Program-made: the position numbers and the translations under genes | From: Sporomusaceae bacterium | Lineage (GTDB): Bacteria; Bacillota; Negativicutes; UBA1444 | Assembly: GCA_018434355.1 (NCBI GenBank) | Contig: JAHDPL010000007.1 | Location: 186,001-250,000 of the forward strand | Direction: 5' to 3' | Length of the DNA stretch: 64,000 bases | Shown: piece after piece, positions 17,820-27,096 of the stretch | Layout: each line of letters opens with the position of its first letter | How positions within the stretch are numbered: position 1 is the first letter of the stretch | Notes under the pieces: generated by a model | What the model was told of the DNA's origin: nothing | Databases searched by the model: none | The model's input: the letters and a program-made list of their open reading frames with translations, nothing else

Positions 17820-18947
17820 TTGAAAGTCAAGACTTATCGGGCGCCGACATTGGCAGAAGCCTTGGCGGAAGTGAAAAACGACCTCGGTCGTGAGGCCGTG
17901 ATCGTTCAGACACGACGGCTCAGACAGGGTGGTTTCCTCGGAATGATGGCGACGGAAATAGTCGAAGTAACTGCTGCGGTTGACACCACACTTGCCAAAG
18001 CGAACAAAGCTGCTGCGGCAAGGCCGCCGGAACCGAAGCCAAAGGAAAATGATGCCGATGATGCAAAAATGCTGGCGTTGCACCTAGAGTTGGCCAGTAT
18101 GCGCAAATCATTGGAAAGTGTTTTGGAAGGTCGGGCGACAACGCAAAAAACAACTTCGGAGATGCCGCCGGAAAAAAAGAAAACGTTTTTGCAGGAATGG
18201 TCCCGCAAAAATGACCTCGACCCGGTTGCTGCTGATGCATTGTTCTATGGGATTCCCAATATCAATTCGCTGAGTTCCGAGCTGTTTCAGTCCCGCCTGC
18301 GCGAACGTTTAATCGCTCATTTTCAGGATGTGGCGGGCATTACAGTCCGCCCGGCATATTGCAAGGTCGTTGCCCTGATTGGGCCGACAGGGGTTGGCAA
18401 GACAACAACCGTGGCCAAGCTGGCCGCCAATTTCGCGCTGAAGGAAAAGTATCGCGTTGCTTTGGTTACGGCCGATACCTACCGAATTGCAGCAGTGGAA
18501 CAACTGAAAACATACGCCGATCTTATCGGAATTCCAATTGATGTGGTTTATACGCCGCAAGAAATGCGCAGTGCACTATATCGTCATCAGGATAAGCAAT
18601 TGGTATTGATTGATACGGCGGGGCGGAGTCCGTCGAATCAGCCGCAACTGGCAGAGTTGGAAGCATTGCTGGCGGTGGATGACAATATCGAAAAACATTT
18701 GGTGCTCAGTGCAACAACTAAATTTACCGATTGTCTTGAGGCTGTACAGCGTTTTCAGCCGTCAAAACCACAAAAATATCTGTTCACCAAACTTGATGAA
18801 GCCAGCAATTTAGGGACATTGTTCAACTTGATGTTTCATGCGCCCAAGACGTTGTCGTATATCACGACAGGACAGAATGTGCCGGATGACATTGAATTGG
18901 CTGATCCGAATCGACTGACTACAATGATGTTGCGAGGAAAATCATGA
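17820..18947 (+). CDS. flhF: Flagellar placement GTPase FlhF
   Basis: SRP-type GTPase that sets flagellar position and number at the membrane. An N-terminal variable region (1-110) starts with the family-typical MKVKTYRAPTLAEALAEVK. A helical region follows, then the GTPase NG domain with P-loop GPTGVGKTTT (about 186-195), TADTYRIAAVEQLKTYA and LIDTAGRS. The start is TTG at 17820, abutting the flhA stop. The stop overlaps flhG as ATGA. The 375 residues match Bacillus FlhF. Confidence 0.96.
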   Translation: MKVKTYRAPTLAEALAEVKNDLGREAVIVQTRRLRQGGFLGMMATEIVEVTAAVDTTLAKANKAAAARPPEPKPKENDADDAKMLALHLELASMRKSLESVLEGRATTQKTTSEMPPEKKKTFLQEWSRKNDLDPVAADALFYGIPNINSLSSELFQSRLRERLIAHFQDVAGITVRPAYCKVVALIGPTGVGKTTTVAKLAANFALKEKYRVALVTADTYRIAAVEQLKTYADLIGIPIDVVYTPQEMRSALYRHQDKQLVLIDTAGRSPSNQPQLAELEALLAVDDNIEKHLVLSATTKFTDCLEAVQRFQPSKPQKYLFTKLDEASNLGTLFNLMFHAPKTLSYITTGQNVPDDIELADPNRLTTMMLRGKS

Positions 18948-19825
18948 ACGATCAGGCAAATCGACTGCGCCAGATGAATGAAATGATGGGAGCTTCGCGT
19001 AGCGCTATTCTGAAGCCGATTCAGACGCAAGCGCGGGTTATTACGGTTACCAGCGGCAAAGGCGGTGTCGGTAAAACCAATGTTACCGTTGCTTTGGCGG
19101 TGGCGTTCGCTAGATTGGGCAAGAAAGTTCTTATTTTGGATGCCGACCTGGGTCTATCTAATGTAGATGTGATTTTGGGCGCTTCAGCGCCGGGAAATCT
19201 GTTTCAAGTCATTCACAACGGGCTGGACCTGAACGACGTGGTTGCTGATGGACCTCTGGGAATCAAGTTTATCTCTGGCGGTTCAGGAATTTATGACTTG
19301 TCGAATCTCTCCGATTCACAGATTCAATATTTTCTGCATCAAGTCGGACAGTTTGACAATTGGGCCGATATCATTTTGATCGATACCGGTGCAGGGTTGA
19401 ATCGCATGGTGCTCAATTTCGTCTTGGCGGCAGATGAAGTGGTTGTAGTCACAACACCGGAACCAACAGCAGTTGCCGATGCTTATGCGGTAATCAAGGC
19501 GTATGCCGCTAAAGGCGGACAATCGCCGGTCAGGCTGATTGTAAACCGGGTGAGGGAACTTGCCGAGGGAGAAGGCGTGCTAAATAAGCTCGCGAAGGTG
19601 TCACAGCGCTTTTTGGGTTTGCCGATTTCACATCTGGGTTTCATTTTTGAAGACCGGATGGTACAAAAAGCAGTAACCAGCCAAGTTCCACTAATGGTTG
19701 CATACCCCGACAGCGTCGCAGCGCGCTGTATCGACCGAATTGCCCATTCGTTGCTTTTTGGCGAGGATTTGCCGGTTCCCCGCGGTATCCGTGGATTGTT
19801 CCAGCGATTGCTGGCCCGTGGCTGA
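18944..19825 (+). CDS. flhG: Flagellar number regulator FlhG (YlxH), MinD-like ATPase
   Basis: MinD/ParA-family ATPase that stimulates FlhF GTP hydrolysis and limits the number or spacing of flagella. The deviant Walker A motif SGKGGVGKTN is at about residues 37-46, followed by ILDADLGLSNVDVILG and LIDTGAGLNR. An N-terminal extension with the DQANRLRQMNEMM element matches the FlhF-activating segment of the family. The 293 residues are normal. It overlaps flhF by four bases. Confidence 0.95.
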   Translation: MNDQANRLRQMNEMMGASRSAILKPIQTQARVITVTSGKGGVGKTNVTVALAVAFARLGKKVLILDADLGLSNVDVILGASAPGNLFQVIHNGLDLNDVVADGPLGIKFISGGSGIYDLSNLSDSQIQYFLHQVGQFDNWADIILIDTGAGLNRMVLNFVLAADEVVVVTTPEPTAVADAYAVIKAYAAKGGQSPVRLIVNRVRELAEGEGVLNKLAKVSQRFLGLPISHLGFIFEDRMVQKAVTSQVPLMVAYPDSVAARCIDRIAHSLLFGEDLPVPRGIRGLFQRLLARG

Positions 19826-19870
19826 ACTGTATCGTGTTGAAGTGACTCTGATGCTATGGAGGGATAGCTT

Positions 19871-21025
19871 TTGATCAAGATATTGGTTGTTGATGATTCG
19901 GCATTCATGCGAAAGGTCTTGTCTGATTTGTTCAAGAGCCAGCCCGATTTTGAAGTGGTCGATATTGGCAGGAATGGTGCGGAAGCTTTGGAAAAAGTTA
20001 AGCAACATTCGCCTGATGTGGTGACGCTGGATGTTGAAATGCCGGTAATGGATGGTTTGACGGCTCTGGAACAGATCATGGCTGTGAAACCAACTCCGGT
20101 CGTAATGGTTAGTAGCCTGACCAAGGCGGGCGCCGATGCCACGATCAAGGCTTTGAGTCTGGGCGCGGTCGACTTTGTTGCCAAAAGCGCCGGTTCGATT
20201 TCGCGAATTGACGAGATTGAAAAGGATTTGTTGCAAAAATGCCGTGAAGCGGCAGGGGTCAGTGGTAGCCGGTTGCGTGTGGCTCCCCTGATAGCCGCCA
20301 AGCCGTTAAGAATACCGGAACGAACAACAGCGCCAACTCCGCCGGAAAAGCCGATAATCGTTGAAAAGACACTTGGCGTCGACAAGGCTGCATCGAGTAT
20401 TGTCAGAACTGCCCCTGTTTTTGGCGCGACTTCCGGCGTAGATGACTGGATTGTGGCCATCGGGACTTCGACCGGCGGTCCACGTGCACTTCAGGAAGTC
20501 CTGACCAGATTGCCAGGCAGCCTGCCCTGCCCTACAGTTATTGTTCAGCATATGCCGCCCGGTTTTACCAAATCACTGGCGGAACGACTGAATACACTGA
20601 GCGAGCTAACGGTCAAGGAAGCGTCCGACAATGACCGTTTGGTCGCTGGAACAGTTTATATCGCGCCAGGCGATTTTCATCTCACGCTTCGTCGCGAAGC
20701 AAGCGGTACCTATGTTAAACTTAATAAAGAACCTGCAATCGGTGGATTGCGACCGGCTGTGGATCCGATGATGGTTTCGGTTGCCGAGACTTACGGAACC
20801 AAGGCAGTAGGGGTTATCCTTACAGGAATGGGGCATGACGGGGCAAAGGGAATGCAAGCTATCAAGCGGCTGCAAGGACGTACGATCGCAGAAGATCAAT
20901 CGACATCAGTGGTGTTCGGTATGCCGAAAGCAGCGATTGAGGCAGGAGTGGTCGATACCATTTTGCCGTTGCCACAGGTGGCTGAGGGAATCGTGCAGTG
21001 TCTCAAGAAGGGAGGGCTCAAATAA
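19871..21025 (+). CDS. cheB: Chemotaxis protein-glutamate methylesterase CheB
   Basis: Demethylates and deamidates chemoreceptors when phosphorylated by CheA. The receiver domain has DD at residues 8-9 and phospho-acceptor Asp54 (VTLDVEMPVMDG). A Pro-rich linker follows. The methylesterase domain carries the catalytic triad: Ser in AIGTSTGGPRA (near 200), His in VQHMPPGF (near 225) and Asp in GMGHDGAKGM (near 324). The start is TTG at 19871 after GGAGGG. The 384 residues are normal. No cheR is present in this window. Confidence 0.97.
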   Translation: MIKILVVDDSAFMRKVLSDLFKSQPDFEVVDIGRNGAEALEKVKQHSPDVVTLDVEMPVMDGLTALEQIMAVKPTPVVMVSSLTKAGADATIKALSLGAVDFVAKSAGSISRIDEIEKDLLQKCREAAGVSGSRLRVAPLIAAKPLRIPERTTAPTPPEKPIIVEKTLGVDKAASSIVRTAPVFGATSGVDDWIVAIGTSTGGPRALQEVLTRLPGSLPCPTVIVQHMPPGFTKSLAERLNTLSELTVKEASDNDRLVAGTVYIAPGDFHLTLRREASGTYVKLNKEPAIGGLRPAVDPMMVSVAETYGTKAVGVILTGMGHDGAKGMQAIKRLQGRTIAEDQSTSVVFGMPKAAIEAGVVDTILPLPQVAEGIVQCLKKGGLK

Positions 21026-21026
21026 A

Positions 21027-23084
21027 ATGGATGTGAATCAATATCTTGGTTTATTTTTGGAAGAGGCGCGGGAACATTTGCAGACACTGAATCGTTGTGT
21101 TCTGGATCTGGAACATGACCCCGGCAATCTGCAGATTTTGGACGAGATCTTCCGTAGTGCCCATACGATCAAAGGGATGTCTGCAACGATGGGTTATGCG
21201 GCTATCGCAGAGTTGACGCATGAAATGGAAAATGTGCTGGATTTGCTGCGCAAGGGAACATTGAAAGCCCACGCAGGAATTATCGATACATTATTCCAAT
21301 GTGTGGACCGGTTGGAACAATTGGTGGAAGAAGTGGTCAGTGGGCAGTCCGGTGGAGTAGAAGTCGCAGCGTTGTCGGCGAAACTTGCGGCATTGGCCAA
21401 AGGCGAGGAAGTACCAGTCGTCGTATCTGAAACGGTAGTTCCGGCAGTCGCGGAGGATGCCGTAAAAACGGATATCGCCCTTAATGAGACCGAAGAGCAA
21501 TTGGTTAATTCGGCAATTGCGCAGGGTATGCAGGTATTTCAACTAATAATCGGTATCCGTGAAGGCACTTTGTTAAAGTCGGTGCGGGCTTATATGGCGA
21601 TGAAGGCGCTCGATGAGCTTGGGGATGTCATTAAGACCGATCCGCTGGTCGAAGATCTGGAAAAAGATAATTTTGGTCAGGAATTCAGCGTGGTACTGGT
21701 TACAGAGATTGCTGCGGATAAAGTGAGGGAGACAATTCTATCCATCGCTGAAATAGAAACGGTAATTGCAATTCCCTGCGCCAGTACCGAAGCGAGAGTG
21801 AATAGACCGCAAATCGCAGAAAAAGCCGGTGTCGCGGCAATCGCGGAAACGATTTCGGAACCGGCTCGCGAGGCGATGAAAGAAGCACCCAAAGAAGCCA
21901 AAGCGGTCGATCCGGCTGCGGCAAAAGCAAAGGGGCGCGCGTTATTGCGGGTCGATGCCGAGAAACTCGATTCATTGCTGAATCTGGTTGGCGAATTGGT
22001 CATTAATAAAACACGACTGCAACAGATCGGATTATCGAATCAACTGACGGAACTAAGTGAAGCCATCGAGCAAATGGATCGGGTGACCACGGATTTGCAG
22101 GGTGTGGTCATGAAACTACGGATGGTTCCGGTCGGTCAGGTATTTAACCGCTTTCCGCGGATGGTCCGTGATTTGTCGCATAGCCTGGGCAAAGAGATAA
22201 ACCTGATCATCCAAGGCGAAGAAACCGAACTGGACAGGACCGTGATTGATGAGATCGGCGACCCGTTGGTTCATTTGCTGCGCAACTCGATCGATCACGG
22301 GATTGAAAAGCCGGCGGACCGCACTGCGGCTGGCAAGAACCCGGTAGGGGAAATACGTCTGATAGCCCGCCACGAAGGGAATCATGTGTTGCTGCTGGTG
22401 TCGGATGACGGCAAAGGACTCAAGGCGGAAGCAATCAAGCAAAAAGCGTTGGAAAAAGGACTGGTCAGCAAGGCGGAACTGGATGCCATGGATCCCAGCG
22501 ATATCATGCGTCTGATTTTCATGTCCGGTTTTTCTACAGCGGAAACTGTCACTGATGTTTCGGGCAGGGGAGTCGGAATGGATGTCGTCCGGACCAAGAT
22601 CGAAGCGCTGGGAGGAACACTGGAACTGGATTCTACGCCGGGACAGGGAACGCGGGTACGGATTCGCCTGCCACTGACATTGGCGATTATCCAGGCTCTG
22701 CTGATTCAGGTCCAGGCAGAAACTTATGCGATTCCTCTGGGATCGATCGATAGCACGATCAATATCGTGCCGGCGGATATCCGTACCATCCAACAGCAGG
22801 AAGTGATTCTGCTGCGGGGGCAAATAATTCCTCTGGTAAGACTGGGCCGCCGGTTGGGCATCGAACAGTCGAACGATTTTGGTGAAGAACAGGAACTGTA
22901 TGTTGTCATCGTTCAATCAGGCGACAACAAGATCGGTTTATTGGTTGACTCGCTGGTCGGACAGCAGGAAATCGTTATCAAGTCACTAGGGACGATCCTC
23001 ACCGGAATCAAGCAGATTGCCGGAGCAACGATATTGGGCGACGGGCAGGTCGTTCTGATTCTTGACGTTAACGCCCTGGGATAG
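21027..23084 (+). CDS. cheA: Chemotaxis sensor histidine kinase CheA
   Basis: Kinase that couples receptors to CheY and CheB. The P1 domain has the phospho-accepting His46 (RSAHTIKGM). The P2-like region spans about 160-265, and the dimerisation P3 begins near VDAEKLDSLLNLVGELV. The P4 catalytic domain holds the N box HLLRNSIDHGIEKP, G1 SDDGKGL and G2 GRGVGMDVV, and the CheW-like P5 is at the C terminus. I chose the ATG at 21027, one base after the cheB stop and behind AAGGGAGG, giving 685 residues. The upstream extension in this frame lies inside cheB. Confidence 0.97.
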   Translation: MDVNQYLGLFLEEAREHLQTLNRCVLDLEHDPGNLQILDEIFRSAHTIKGMSATMGYAAIAELTHEMENVLDLLRKGTLKAHAGIIDTLFQCVDRLEQLVEEVVSGQSGGVEVAALSAKLAALAKGEEVPVVVSETVVPAVAEDAVKTDIALNETEEQLVNSAIAQGMQVFQLIIGIREGTLLKSVRAYMAMKALDELGDVIKTDPLVEDLEKDNFGQEFSVVLVTEIAADKVRETILSIAEIETVIAIPCASTEARVNRPQIAEKAGVAAIAETISEPAREAMKEAPKEAKAVDPAAAKAKGRALLRVDAEKLDSLLNLVGELVINKTRLQQIGLSNQLTELSEAIEQMDRVTTDLQGVVMKLRMVPVGQVFNRFPRMVRDLSHSLGKEINLIIQGEETELDRTVIDEIGDPLVHLLRNSIDHGIEKPADRTAAGKNPVGEIRLIARHEGNHVLLLVSDDGKGLKAEAIKQKALEKGLVSKAELDAMDPSDIMRLIFMSGFSTAETVTDVSGRGVGMDVVRTKIEALGGTLELDSTPGQGTRVRIRLPLTLAIIQALLIQVQAETYAIPLGSIDSTINIVPADIRTIQQQEVILLRGQIIPLVRLGRRLGIEQSNDFGEEQELYVVIVQSGDNKIGLLVDSLVGQQEIVIKSLGTILTGIKQIAGATILGDGQVVLILDVNALG

Positions 23085-23099
23085 AGAGGAGGTTTTGTG

Positions 23100-23552
23100 A
23101 TGTCGGAAATCGAAAATGTGAGTAATGAACTGAAGTTGATTATTTTCAAACTGGGTCGTGAAGAATACGGCATGGATATACTCCGGGTCCAGGAAATCAA
23201 GCGGATGATGAGTATCACCCGCGTACCCTCGACACCGTCCTTTATTAAAGGAGTCATTAATCTTCGCGGTAGTGTTTTGCCGGTGATAGATCTGCGCACC
23301 CGACTCGGCCTGCTCGAAGGGGAGTTGCAGGATTCTGCCCGGATTATCGTGGTTCTGGTCAACGAAGCCACAGTGGGTTTTATTGTCGATGAAGTGGTTG
23401 AAGTGACCACCATTGATACGACGCTTGTAGAGAGCGCCCATGCGCTGTCTACCGGACTTTCCACTGAATACATCAGCGGAATTGCCAAAGCGGAAAACAG
23501 ATTGTTCATCATGTTGAATCCTGACTCGATCGTAAATATCCAACAAGCGTGA
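23100..23552 (+). CDS. cheW: Chemotaxis coupling protein CheW
   Basis: Adaptor that joins receptors and CheA into signalling arrays. It is a single CheW domain of about 150 residues with the signatures EYGMDILRVQEIKRM, GVINLRGSVLPVIDLR and GFIVDEVVEV. AGAGGAGG (23085-23092) is seven bases from the ATG at 23100. An in-frame GTG three bases earlier is less well spaced. It lies between cheA and cheC as in B. subtilis. Confidence 0.96.
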   Translation: MSEIENVSNELKLIIFKLGREEYGMDILRVQEIKRMMSITRVPSTPSFIKGVINLRGSVLPVIDLRTRLGLLEGELQDSARIIVVLVNEATVGFIVDEVVEVTTIDTTLVESAHALSTGLSTEYISGIAKAENRLFIMLNPDSIVNIQQA

Positions 23553-23562
23553 GGTGAGTGTT

Positions 23563-24186
23563 TTGGAGAAAGAGGAAGTATTATCGCTTAGCCCCATGCA
23601 GTTGGATGCACTAAGAGAGATTGGCAATATCGGCGCAGGAAATGCGGCAACGGCCTTGTCTCAGATCATCAATCGCAAGATTGATATGTCGGTGCCTCGG
23701 CTCAACATTCTGCCGCTTAGCGAAGTGCCTGATGTTGTAGGCGGCGCTGATACAATGGTTGCCGGCGTATATCTGCGGGTGTTCGGTCCGGCTCCAAGCA
23801 GCATTTTGTTTCTGCTGCCTCGCGATAGCGCATTTTCTCTGGTTGATATGGCAATGGGACGCGATAACGGAACGACCGATGTGCTTAATGCCATGGATGA
23901 ATCTGCATTGATGGAAATTGGCAATATTTTGGCCGGCTCTTTCCTGAATGCACTTTCTTATTTCACAAAAATGACCTTGCTGCCTTCGCTGCCTGCATTG
24001 GCCATGGATATGGCTGGTGCAATTCTTAGCGTTATTCTGATTCAACTAGGACAAGTCGGCGATTATGCACTGGTGATCGAAACCGAATTTGCAACCGAAG
24101 CTAATGACGTGCGGGGACACTTTTTCCTGATTCCGGACCCGGGTTCGCTGGGAGTTATCCTTAATACTTTAGGGGTGAACGAATAA
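23563..24186 (+). CDS. cheC: CheY-P phosphatase CheC
   Basis: Dephosphorylates CheY-P and partners with CheD in adaptation. Two phosphatase sites with the E..N pattern are present: LREIGNIGAGNAAT near the start and LMEIGNILAGSFLN near residue 120. This is the two-site CheC arrangement. I favour the TTG at 23563, which lies four bases after GAGGTGAG. An in-frame GTG at 23554 falls inside that ribosome site. The stop overlaps cheD by one base. With FliY, the cell has two kinds of CheY-P phosphatase and no CheZ here. Confidence 0.95.
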   Translation: MEKEEVLSLSPMQLDALREIGNIGAGNAATALSQIINRKIDMSVPRLNILPLSEVPDVVGGADTMVAGVYLRVFGPAPSSILFLLPRDSAFSLVDMAMGRDNGTTDVLNAMDESALMEIGNILAGSFLNALSYFTKMTLLPSLPALAMDMAGAILSVILIQLGQVGDYALVIETEFATEANDVRGHFFLIPDPGSLGVILNTLGVNE

Positions 24187-24671
24187 TGCCGGAACTTATA
24201 AAGGTGGGTATGGCCGACCTAAAGGCAGGAAAAGCCCCTGACAGCATTATTTCCTACGGACTCGGATCGTGCGTGGGCATCGCTTTATACGATCCACAAA
24301 CCAAAGTGGGCGGCTTGGCTCATATCATGTTGCCGGATAGCACTCAAGCAAGGGCAACTGATAATACGGCAAAGTTTGCCGATACTGCACTGCCGGTTTT
24401 GCTTGATCAGGTGATTGCTTTGGGCGGGTCTCGCAGTCGTCTGACAGCGAAAATTGCCGGTGGATCGCAGATGTTCAGTTTTGCGCAAGCAACTGATGTG
24501 ATGCGTATTGGTGACCGCAATGTGGAAGCAGTAAGAACTGTGTTGAAAGCACTGGCGATCCGGCTGGTTGCTGAGGATGTTGGCGGAAATTACGGGCGGA
24601 CGGTGGAATTGTTGCTGGATTCCGGCGCATTTGTCATCAAGACTGTAAATAAAGGGGAGAACAGACTGTAG
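24186..24671 (+). CDS. cheD: Chemoreceptor glutamine deamidase CheD
   Basis: Deamidates glutamines on chemoreceptors and binds CheC, linking CheY-P level to receptor state. The catalytic Cys29 is in SYGLGSCVGIALYD and His46 in GGLAHIMLP, both intact. The C-terminal domain VGGNYGRTVELLLDSG is typical. The 161 residues match the family. The ATG overlaps the cheC stop, consistent with the known CheC-CheD complex being made together. Confidence 0.96.
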   Translation: MPELIKVGMADLKAGKAPDSIISYGLGSCVGIALYDPQTKVGGLAHIMLPDSTQARATDNTAKFADTALPVLLDQVIALGGSRSRLTAKIAGGSQMFSFAQATDVMRIGDRNVEAVRTVLKALAIRLVAEDVGGNYGRTVELLLDSGAFVIKTVNKGENRL

Positions 24672-24695
24672 CCACGACGGGACTGCAATCTGGAG

Positions 24696-25445
24696 GTGAG
24701 AACAATACAGGCCAAAGATGTGGATGCGTTATGGCAAGCCTATCAAACCGAGCATTCGGCTGATGTCCGCGAAAAACTGGTTCATCATTACCTGCCGCTG
24801 GTTAAAGTGGTCGCCGGACGAATTGCCATGGGAATGCCACAATATGTCGAACGGGAAGAATTGATCAGTAATGGCTATTTTGGCTTGTTGGAGGCCATTG
24901 AACGTTTTGATCCCAAACGGGGGTTCAAGTTTGAAACTTATGCGGTGGTAAGGATTCGCGGCGCCATCCTCGATGCGATACGCGCTCAGGATTGGATTCC
25001 TGTTTCTGTCCGGCAAAAAGCCCGCGGTTATACGCAGGTTTTGGCGGAATTAGAACAACAACTGGGGAGATCGGCGACCGACGAAGAAGTTGCAGCTGCT
25101 ATGAATATGACGCCGCAAGATTTTGGCCAGTTTATCGGACAATTGCAGGCGACGACCGTGATGCCGCTTGAAGATTACACTCATAGCGATTCGATCTCCG
25201 ATTCCGCCGAAAGCCCTAGTGAACAGGCCGAAATCGGTGAAGTCAAGGAAACTCTGGCAATGGCGATTGAAAAATTGCCGGAGAAGGAAAGAATCGTTGT
25301 TTCGCTTTACTATTATGAGGGATTGACATTAAAAGAAATTAGTCTGATCTTGAAATTGTCAGAGGCCCGTATTTCACAACTGCATACGAAAGCGGTATTT
25401 CGGCTGCGCGGGGCGCTCACTCGAATCAAATCCAGTTTGCTGTGA
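24696..25445 (+). CDS. sigD: Flagellar sigma factor (SigD/FliA family)
   Basis: Alternative sigma factor of the FliA/WhiG group that directs RNA polymerase to late flagellar and chemotaxis promoters. Region 2 is seen in HYLPLVKVVAGRI to RFDPKRGFKFETYAVVRIRG, followed by the FliA-type AQDWIPVSVRQKAR. Region 3 lies near 115-150, and region 4 contains LYYYEGLTLKEISLILKLSE. The start is unclear: the GTG at 24696 lies inside the ribosome site GGAGGTGA (24692-24699), and the best-spaced in-frame codon is an ATA at 24705. An alternative GTG is at 24720. It closes the che series as in B. subtilis. Confidence 0.95.
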   Translation: MRTIQAKDVDALWQAYQTEHSADVREKLVHHYLPLVKVVAGRIAMGMPQYVEREELISNGYFGLLEAIERFDPKRGFKFETYAVVRIRGAILDAIRAQDWIPVSVRQKARGYTQVLAELEQQLGRSATDEEVAAAMNMTPQDFGQFIGQLQATTVMPLEDYTHSDSISDSAESPSEQAEIGEVKETLAMAIEKLPEKERIVVSLYYYEGLTLKEISLILKLSEARISQLHTKAVFRLRGALTRIKSSLL

Positions 25446-25471
25446 ATCCTGCGGGGGAAAGGGGCGAATTT

Positions 25472-27055
25472 GTGGACGTGCATAATGAGATGTTTTCAAT
25501 TGAGATTCGCGAAGAAGGGGTCTTTCTTGTTGTTGAGGCTCCGACTAGCGGCGCGACGCCGGTTCAAGTCGGTCAGATCGTAGATGCCTTGAACGCTCAA
25601 AAAGTTGAAGACTATAATCGAGCCGCTGTCGAGGCGGCAGTGCGTTCCATGAGCGGTGAACCGGTTAAGATTGCCGAATCGCAAAAATCGCGTCCCCAGG
25701 CGGAAATTAGCGTACTAGTTTCCCGCGACCGCATGGAAGCTTTTTTACAAATAGATTTGCCGGAAGGTGCACGGAAACCGGATGCGGAGACGGTGATGGA
25801 AAAAATCGATAAGTCGGGCGTCCTTTTCGGTTTGTTGCCAGAATCGATAGACCTTGCAATAAGACAACCTGGCCTGCGAATTCTCTGCGCCAAAGGGCAG
25901 GCGGCCGAAAATGGTCAGGATGCAACGATCGAGTATATGGTCGACTTGGAACGACGGGGAAAACCGGCGGAAACTATCGACGGCGGCGTTGACTTTAAAA
26001 ATCTCGGTTTATATATCAATGTGGAAAAAGGACAGGTATTGGCGGTTAAGCATTTGCCGGGACAAGGCGTGGAAGGCTATGACGTATGTGGAAATTCCAT
26101 CCCGCCAAGGGCAGGCAAGGATCTGGTGCTTCACCCCGGTGCAAATGTCCTGATTGAAGAAGACAGCAAACTGGTTGCAGCCGTTAGTGGTACGGTCACT
26201 GCTGCCGGAGGAAAATTATCAGTTTCACCTGTGCTTAATATCAAAAGCGATGTGGATCTTTCTACAGGCAATATCGATTTTGCCGGCGATGTAGTGATCA
26301 ATGGGTCCGTGCAGGAAGGGTTTTCAGTCCGAGCCGGCGGTAATGTTGATATTGCCGGCATGGTAAGCGGCGGCAACGTCAAGGGGTGCAACGTTACAAT
26401 CCGCCAGGGCATTCTCGGTCTGAACAAAGGCCTGATCGAAGCTTCTGGGACGGTTGTGGCGAAGTTTGTCGAGAATGCCCGCGTGACTGCCGATCAGGAT
26501 ATTTTGATCAATGACGTCGTGTTGCACAGCCAGTTAAGCGCTGGTAAAAAAGTGAGGGTAGAAGGCAAGCGAGGGCAGATTGTCGGCGGGGTTATTTCCG
26601 CAGGCGATGAGATTTTAGCAAAATCAGCCGGCTCATCATCGGCCACGCCAACAGAATTGCAGGCAGGAGTCAATCCCAAATTGAGGGAAGCCTATCTGGC
26701 GATGCGTAAAGATCTGAAAGCCGCCGAAGCAAGCTTGGATCAATTGCAAAAAGGGTTATTTACGTTACGTTCGATTGACAAAGCAAAATTACCGCCGGAA
26801 AAACAGGAATTGTTGCTCAAAATTACCCGAGCTCAGTTTTCTACGATGGGGCAAGTCGAATCAATGCGAAAAAAAATGGCTGAACTGGAGACGGCCTATG
26901 AAGAATTAAAGGGTGGACAAGTGAAAATTTCGGATTACGTATATCCGGGCGTAAAGATCGTAATTGGGTCCTTGGTCAAGCCGATATCGGAAGAGTATCG
27001 TTTTGTGGTGTTTTATGCCGATGCCGGTGAGATAAAATTCCGTCCGTTCAAGTGA
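25472..27055 (+). CDS. FapA-family (DUF342) polymer-forming protein
   Basis: Large protein of the FapA/DUF342 family (about 528 residues). An N-terminal region (to about 175) precedes a right-handed beta-helix-like core. Its glycine/valine repeats read SDVDLSTGNIDFAGDVVING and similar, up to about 390. A coiled coil (about 400-490) and a small C-terminal domain follow. The molecular role is unknown. Related genes often sit beside che/fla genes in Firmicutes. The start is either GTG 25472 (after AAAGGGG) or GTG 25442, which overlaps the sigD stop. Confidence 0.85.
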   Translation: MDVHNEMFSIEIREEGVFLVVEAPTSGATPVQVGQIVDALNAQKVEDYNRAAVEAAVRSMSGEPVKIAESQKSRPQAEISVLVSRDRMEAFLQIDLPEGARKPDAETVMEKIDKSGVLFGLLPESIDLAIRQPGLRILCAKGQAAENGQDATIEYMVDLERRGKPAETIDGGVDFKNLGLYINVEKGQVLAVKHLPGQGVEGYDVCGNSIPPRAGKDLVLHPGANVLIEEDSKLVAAVSGTVTAAGGKLSVSPVLNIKSDVDLSTGNIDFAGDVVINGSVQEGFSVRAGGNVDIAGMVSGGNVKGCNVTIRQGILGLNKGLIEASGTVVAKFVENARVTADQDILINDVVLHSQLSAGKKVRVEGKRGQIVGGVISAGDEILAKSAGSSSATPTELQAGVNPKLREAYLAMRKDLKAAEASLDQLQKGLFTLRSIDKAKLPPEKQELLLKITRAQFSTMGQVESMRKKMAELETAYEELKGGQVKISDYVYPGVKIVIGSLVKPISEEYRFVVFYADAGEIKFRPFK

Positions 27056-27096
27056 AACGGCAAGTAGTCCCGACGTGAATGATGGGGTGAGCGTCG

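Noticed and set aside
20835-21026. Upstream extension of cheA (and similar extensions of infB, rpsB, rimP, fliI and remA)
   Set aside because: The added residues fall inside the previous gene or leader and match nothing, while the downstream starts have good ribosome sites and the normal family length.
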